Shown piece by piece: positions 57,991-64,000 of a stretch of 64,000 nucleotides of DNA. Numbering within the stretch: position 1 is the first letter of the stretch; every line of letters starts with the position of its first letter. This DNA is from Pyxicephalus adspersus (taxonomy: Eukaryota > Chordata > Amphibia > Anura > Pyxicephalidae), in NCBI RefSeq assembly GCF_032062135.1, contig NC_092868.1:48119888-48183887 (forward strand), given 5' to 3'. The position numbers and the translations under genes are program-made. A model generated the notes under the pieces. That model worked only from the letters and a program-made list of their open reading frames with translations. It did not search any database and was not told the origin of the DNA.

Positions 57991-60900
57991 CTTATTAGTT
58001 TTCTGCTTCTCCTCTTTCTTGGCCATTGACATGCTTGATGAGAGAAAGGATCTGTAAGTTTTACAGAATTTCAGCAAAAAAAAAATAAAATCAGGTCTAC
58101 GGCCTTGCCAGACAGAACTGTGCTGTATGGCAGAGCTGTGTAAATCTCCATACTTGATTTATGGAAACACAAACCCTTTGGCAGGTAAAACAGCTCCCTT
58201 ATGTGTATTTATTCTTTGTATTTAGCTCTTCGCCTCAAATTCTAGCACCAGTTTTACATTAAATTGGTGAGACGCACTAGCATAATTTATTGTTACAACC
58301 GGTTTTTGCAGTTTCCATTGCAGAAATTAAATAATGAGCATTAATGTTTTTAAATCAATTCTATTTTTGTCCATCCTACCAGCCTTTAAATCACGCAATA
58401 GGCCCCAGTGCCAGGCAAGTGTTTGTTAAAAGAAAATATAAAAATCTCATTGATTTCACCTTCATCGTCTCATCTCCAGGAGCCGTCTTTGTAAACACAA
58501 AGTTCAAAAGCATAATGAGGAAATCATTACGCACAAACTTATTTTGGGATTTGCCTTTATCAAATGCTTTTTGCATCAGTGAGAGCGCTCACCTAAAGTA
58601 ACCTAGCATGAGACCTGAGTGTCAATTATTGCACAAGGCTGAAAAGAGAATATTAATATCATCTGGCAATTTGTGGTCTTGGGGAACATTTGGCTGTGTG
58701 TGGTTGTAAAATCTCCAATCTGCTCTTGGGTTTTCAAGTCAAGTAAACTTGCAAACGTGCAAAATTTGCACTTACAAGTTAGGACTTCTGTTGGTGTTTT
58801 GCAGGGCAGTTTTGCTGAGTTGCTTTGATAATGACTTTGTCACCAAAAAAAGTTGCCACCTGGTATAATGTGGAGGTACGTAAAGGTTCTACACACTCTT
58901 AGCAGGTATAGCCTCCTTATGCCTCTGTAATTGGAACAGCCACCTATGCTTTCTGGTATAGACAGAGCTCCGTCCCACACAGTGCCATTGGGTGGAAAAT
59001 AAAATTGATGGGGCTAAAGAAATGCTCACAAAGGGGCTCACAAATATGTATCAAAAGCAAGATAATAAATCAGAATAATCACAGATATGGTTTCTAAATG
59101 CAGAGAAAAAGACTGTAATACTGAGTGCACAAAACTGGATTGACTTCTTTCGCTTTATTGAGGTAAGTTGTAAGCTGCCATGGTGGTCACATCTGACTGA
59201 CCTTCCACAGTCTGCATTAAGAGATGAGAAGAAATGAAGTAATGCAGCGTGCATGCACATTTGGCCCATGAAACAAATGTCACAACTTTTCTGCTATTAC
59301 TAGATATATATCTTTGAGCTAGGGCCAGACCTGACTCGGGATCAAACAATCCTACACATTTCCTGGTGGCTGGCACCTCACCAGTTATTGGCTCTTTCGC
59401 ACCACGGTGCTGGGTATTAAAGAACCAGTGACTGTCGATTTAACACAGTGAGAAGTGGTAAAAGCTTCTATTAGCATCTCCCCTAAGTCAGAAGTTCACT
59501 GGAATGAGGAAGCTGTAACCACAATGAAACCTTATTGCCAATTTGAACATACCCTTATCAATCTGATTTGTGCCTCCATTCCTGGACACCAGGAGCATTG
59601 AACAGTCCTATGTTTATAGGGACCCAGTCTCAGTGCAATTGTACGGGGAATGGCATTGTATTTGGAAGTTTTGTTCAATTGCACAGTTTCAGTATCATGA
59701 AGAGACATAATACCAAAAGGGAGCCTTTTAAACTTGGATAGGGACTCCAAAATATATTTACTTTCTATTTTAGAAATAAAAAGTTGTTAAAGTAACATGA
59801 AAGCAACATTCCACAGTGAAATATTTTTACTCTTCTTGTTCTGGTGACAGTTCTAAAATTGTAAAACTGGTGCCAATGAAAAGAAAAGATGTGAAAACCA
59901 GGCCAATAGCTTCTTTTAGCAGGACAGAAACTGTCCTGCATTGATGCATTTATTTCTCATTGCTCTTCATCTTTACAACAATGCTAGAGGCATTTCAGAG
60001 TTCAGTTTTTTAATAGATTCTTATCAAGCTTTACTAACTTTATTTATTAATGTTTTTTTGAACTTGTTGAACACACTTTCACCACTTCTCTGCTACAATT
60101 TTCTGTAGAGTTAACAGATACCTTCAAGCACAACTTTCATTAACAACTTTAGAACATACATAATTTAAAATGGCGGCTTTAAGATTAATTCCAGTTAATG
60201 CAATTTTTCTGGAGATACGCCAGAGATCATTTAAATAAACAGTCATAAAAACATCTTTAGTAATCTAACACACATAAATGTTTTTATTTTTTAGAGCTCT
60301 GCAAGCTTGCTTTTTTAGTATATTTATTTGAAAAAAAATGAATGGTATATTTATTAATAATTCACTGGGCAATTTCCCCATAATTGTTATTTGTCCAGGT
60401 AAGATGGGATTCACCCAGCACTTCCAATCACATTTTTCCTAATATAAACCAAATAAATAATGCTCCTTTGTGAACAGCTATATAATCTCATATATAAAGC
60501 ATGTGAAGATTTGGATAGTCCGAATGTGAATCTTCCTTGACCCCCCTAAAATAGAAAATACACATCATTCAAGTAACAGCCTTCTTCTACTTTTCCCTCC
60601 AGACTGATACAATACTGGGATGGTAAACTTTCCCAAGATTCAGGACCACCTCCTACCCGACTCCATATACTTTTAGTACACTTTAGATGTTGCTCGTCCA
60701 ATACATTTTCTATAGGGCCTGTTTCCAAAAGTGAACCTCCCAATATTTAGCTGACACCCATGCAGTGGATGGCAGGATAATGAAGCTTCTAATAGAAAAC
60801 TACTATTTAAGTTAGGAACTAAAAAATTGTGCAAACTATGTTTGCTAGAGCTATTAGGAGCACACTTGAAACCAATTGACACTTGTGTTCAGATGTTAGG

Positions 60901-61031
60901 TGACATGGACTAATCTGAAAGACATGTTCCTTGCATATCTACCAAAATTGCCTTATTGACGCCACGATAGCTTATCTTCCATATCACACCTTATGAGAAC
61001 TTCTCCATTAATGTACACATACAGACTGGGG
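57991..61031. other. No gene seen; two candidate conserved noncoding stretches
   Basis: 58180-58620 and 59910-60260 are repeat-free and AT-rich, with many homeodomain-like words (gcattaatg, tttaattg-like, ccagttaatgc). Overlapping frames on both strands at 58344-58601 show no domain. Nothing else stands out. Confidence 0.25.
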
Positions 61032-61094
61032 ATGTGGTTATTTGGCTCCTGAGGAAGCCGGCATTGTTCCGCGAAACGCATTGGAAATGTACAT
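61032..61094 (+). repeat. Hammerhead-like motif, intact core
   Basis: The core CTGAGGA (61049-61055) and GAAA (61073-61076) are intact. Helix II is GC(C)GG with CCGC around cattgtt; one A again separates the core from helix II. CGCA and TT follow, with predicted cleavage after 61082. Flanks: C61048-G61083, ATTT (61040-61043) with AAAT (61085-61088), ATGT (61032-61035) with ACAT (61091-61094), separated by loops. Helix I is weaker than at 29.4 kb. Helix III has lost its C-G pair (CGCA for CGCG). Confidence 0.45.
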
Positions 61095-62910
61095 ATTTTT
61101 TTAAACATAAAATTGATGTGAGTCTTATGGAATTTAATTTTCATAAATAAATGGATTTTAGAGTTTTATTGGTGAAAGTTCATTGTATCATTATCTGGAA
61201 TCATGCCTAAAAACTACTATAACAACTTTCCGATTTTGTTTTGAACCTTAGATTTATTTCCATGTATATACAGCCAATTTGTTCCTTGGCAAATTAGGTT
61301 GAAGAATTTGAGAAGAAAAAAATACTATAAATACCCTAAAGATAAGAAATCCTGCTGTAATTAACTAAAGATAAAAAAAAATGGAGAACAGAAACACCAA
61401 GAAGTGGCAAAAAGCTAATACAAACAACTGGGGCTTTATTTACAAATGTTTTTTTTCCAAATAGCATTCAATTAAAATATATAAAACATTAGTAAAAATT
61501 GAACTAATTGAACTTATGTCTTTTTACCTGACCATGTAAGTATGAACCCAAAGTGAAAATTAAGTATAGTATTTTGGATAAAAGTTGGGTAAAAGCATAA
61601 AAAAACATACATAGACCATTAAAAGTGGGGAACAAGTTTTCTTCAATCTATACTATGGTGTTCATCACTATCAAAGTGGTAAGACATTTCTCAAATTTTG
61701 ATGAACAGGTTTTATTCACTTTTTAATAACATACCTATAGTCTTGGTGAAAAATAATTAAAAAGTGGTGAACAGAGCAAAAAAAGTGAGATTTACGTACT
61801 ATCAGCACTTTTAAGACATGGTGAACTAAAAAATGGTAATATTTATCTCCAAATGTTGGAGTATCACCGGTTGACATCTTTATTGCTGAAATAGACCTCT
61901 ACGTGTATATTCTTCTAAATCCAACACCATCATAAAAGTCTACATTAACTTCAGCCATAAAAGTCTGACAGAAATCAATTTTGCCAGGAGTTTCACTCTA
62001 GGGTTTTATAAGTCTCAGTGCTGTTTGGTTTTTAACATTTTGTACACTATAGTTAAGTACCTCCTTGAAAGAAACTTCAAATTACTTGGAACTGCACTCA
62101 TAAGAGGTACAGATGTTAAAAGGATGAGGAGGTCTGACCTTTGTGGGAAATAAGGCAGCATTAAAACTTTCCAATTGTTCATGGTGAAATTATAATGATT
62201 ATTTTAATTATAATTTATGACCAAAAGACTGCAAAATAAAATGGTTATTAACCCACACATAACTGGGGACCTTTTCTTGGCTTAGTGATCAGAACGCTTT
62301 GCATTAGAAGGATTTGGCTGTTTTTTTCACTGTTATTATTATTATTATTATGAATATAATAGCAAAAATGAGCACAAAGTGCTTGTAAATGGGGTCATGG
62401 TTTTAGCAACAATGCTTTTTCTGGAGAATAAAAAAGGCAGATTTCACAATTTCCCTAGCTTTTAGGCTAATTCTCTTATCATTATTACTGACAGCTTATC
62501 ACGTCACATGTGTATATATCTTCTGGTGCACAGGGAAGAGGAGAATGGTGTTATTTCCATTTACATGTTGCCATATGGTTACCATCTAAAGTGTATTTAA
62601 AGCAAACATTTTTATAAATAGGGTAGGTAATGGTTTTTATAGCTGTCTGTGTATCCATTAGGAAGATTTGTCCTCTCAATCTGTCCTTGTGAATGTTGTC
62701 ACCAAAACCGAAAATGATGGGTAAAATCAAACTTTATGAGTTTTCACCAAAATAGTAATGAGGGAAGGGGGAAGGGAGCGCAAATCTTTGAATGAGGACC
62801 CTTGGTGGACTGATAATACTAATACTATGTAATACTATTGAGAAAGAAGTTTGATACCATCATAGTTAGAGATCTAAGAGGGGAATTTCCCTCAATTTGG
62901 AGAGATTTCC

Positions 62911-62915
<5 letters not shown>
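61095..62915. other. No gene seen
   Basis: AT-rich sequence. A short ATT repeat lies at about 62332-62352. No convincing frame. Confidence 0.3.

Positions 62916-62960
<45 letters not shown>
62916..62960. repeat. (TA)n microsatellite
   Basis: About 22 TA dinucleotides. The plus frame at 62897-63085 reads through it as YIYI repeats. Confidence 0.95.
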
Positions 62961-62964
<4 letters not shown>

Positions 62965-63817
62965 TTTATGTACTTATGCAGCAGATGTCCATCATGTTGG
63001 TGGTCTGAAGGGACCAGTTATCTCCCTTTACATAATATGTTCCAGTACAAAAGTATACATTAGGAAGTATCTAGAATCCAACTAAATGTAGAGAGCACTC
63101 AGCCTTATTATATTCACAATTAAATATAACATCAGTGATCCAACTTTGTTCCAGTAATGTTTTTCCCTCCTATACAGAGTTAAGCACTTGTAACATCTAC
63201 AGTGATATTACATCAGTATCTTTAGCACAACCAGAGTAATAGGGGTAACCAGACCCCTGCCTAGAGGGAACCCAAACTAGGCCTCCATGTTCCTAGTCCA
63301 ATAACCATAACCATAAGTACAGCAAGCAAGGAAAGGTAATAGTGTATCAGGAACATTCCCAAAATAAGAGTTACAGATGATTGGTGGAGAGTACAATAAT
63401 CTTACTCCAGACAAACCCTAAGTTTGGTCATGACTTCTGAAAATTGATGGTATTTGTGCAGAGGATACATAGAGTAGCCCTCAATTGTGAGTGGAGACAC
63501 CAAAGGACCTGCACAGGAAAGTCAGACAATTAAGGAGATTGGCAGCCCCCAGGAAATAAAGAATGAGGAAAATAAATCCTTAATATTAAATCTTTACTAT
63601 TAATCTTTACTAATTTACTATCTTTACTATAAAACTTTAGTATTTACATACACAAAAGTGATAGTGAACCCTTGAAAAAGGCATTATGGCATCACTAGTA
63701 AATGGCTACCTTTTTTGGAGAAACCACAGTGAGCCAGAACCTGGATAAAGGCTGCATTTTCTTGGTTGTGTGCATTCTGTTAAAGGTCATCTAAATCCAA
63801 GGTCAAAAAATTATGTA
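62961..63817. other. No gene seen
   Basis: A local duplication of ttactatttaatcttt-like words occurs at about 63590-63640. No gene. Confidence 0.3.
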
Positions 63818-63853
63818 CTATATATATACTAATATATATATATATGTATATAT
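63818..63853. repeat. Short (TA)n microsatellite
   Basis: Interrupted TA dinucleotides directly before a transposon end. Confidence 0.85.
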
Positions 63854-63859
63854 TACAGC

Positions 63860-64000
63860 CAGGGGTGTAACTGTAAAACAAGAAGAGGGGGCACAGTACT
63901 ATTCATGGCGAGCGTGCATGCGCATCATTGTTATGTAATGTGCCCGCCCCACTACACCTTTGCCTATGTGTCACTCAAAGGGGAAGAAATTTCCCCCCAG
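63860..64000. mobile_element. hAT-like element start, cut by window edge
   Basis: CAGGGGTGTAACTG at 63860 resembles the CAGGGGTGTMAAC ends of hAT elements, including the one at 49019. The rest is GC-richer than the flank, and no frame is open. The right end is outside the window, so size and target duplication cannot be seen. Confidence 0.5.

Noticed and set aside
57592..58077. 161-codon minus-strand frame rich in YLSI
   Set aside because: It is the translation of the GATA microsatellite.
1..64000. tRNA, rRNA or snRNA genes
   Set aside because: I looked for B-box-like ggttcgaatcc words and conserved snRNA or rRNA cores and found none I could support.

Overview
This looks like AT-rich vertebrate nuclear DNA, most likely from a frog. 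The signs are several families of long palindromic miniature transposons, L2-, L1- and Tc1-type relics, hAT miniature elements with 8-bp target duplications, solo LTRs, and abundant (TA)n and GATA microsatellites. I recognise no host protein-coding exon, tRNA, rRNA or snRNA gene. Nearly every open reading frame over 60 codons is a chance frame or lies inside a repeat, so the window is best read as intergenic or deep intronic sequence. The frog assignment comes from repeat types I recall, not from a database match.

Layout. 1-5 kb: a GC-rich miniature-element end, then mostly unique sequence. 5-9.4 kb: a palindromic element, a hAT miniature element, a dead Tc1 transposase (minus strand), a truncated LTR, and a 750-bp foldback. 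11.5-14.8 kb: a terminal-inverted-repeat element, a mariner-type end, and a two-level minisatellite. 16-22.9 kb: several palindromic elements, including two large ones built from GC-rich hairpin cassettes. 24.7-26.8 kb: a 68-bp tandem repeat and an L1-type LINE 3' end. 27-31.8 kb: a hAT fragment, a solo LTR, hammerhead-like motifs, and a composite hairpin-cassette element. 32.8-46.1 kb: second copies of earlier families, LTRs, an L2-type 3' tail, and an L2-type reverse transcriptase relic broken by a 70-bp duplication. 46-64 kb: minisatellites, a complete hAT miniature element, a GATA array and further unique sequence.

The most notable signal is a dispersed motif with the hammerhead ribozyme core: CTGANGA, a short hairpin, GAAA, about four bases, then T plus a non-G base. 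The best copy (29369-29438) has 14 bp of helix I around the core, split by an internal loop. The two arms of the 8.6-9.4 kb foldback carry the motif with a different but still complementary helix I pair. Hammerheads are known in Penelope-like and related retroelements, including those of amphibians, so these may be ribozyme fossils of such elements. A second unusual pattern is the reuse of the same hairpin cassettes in elements that have different termini.
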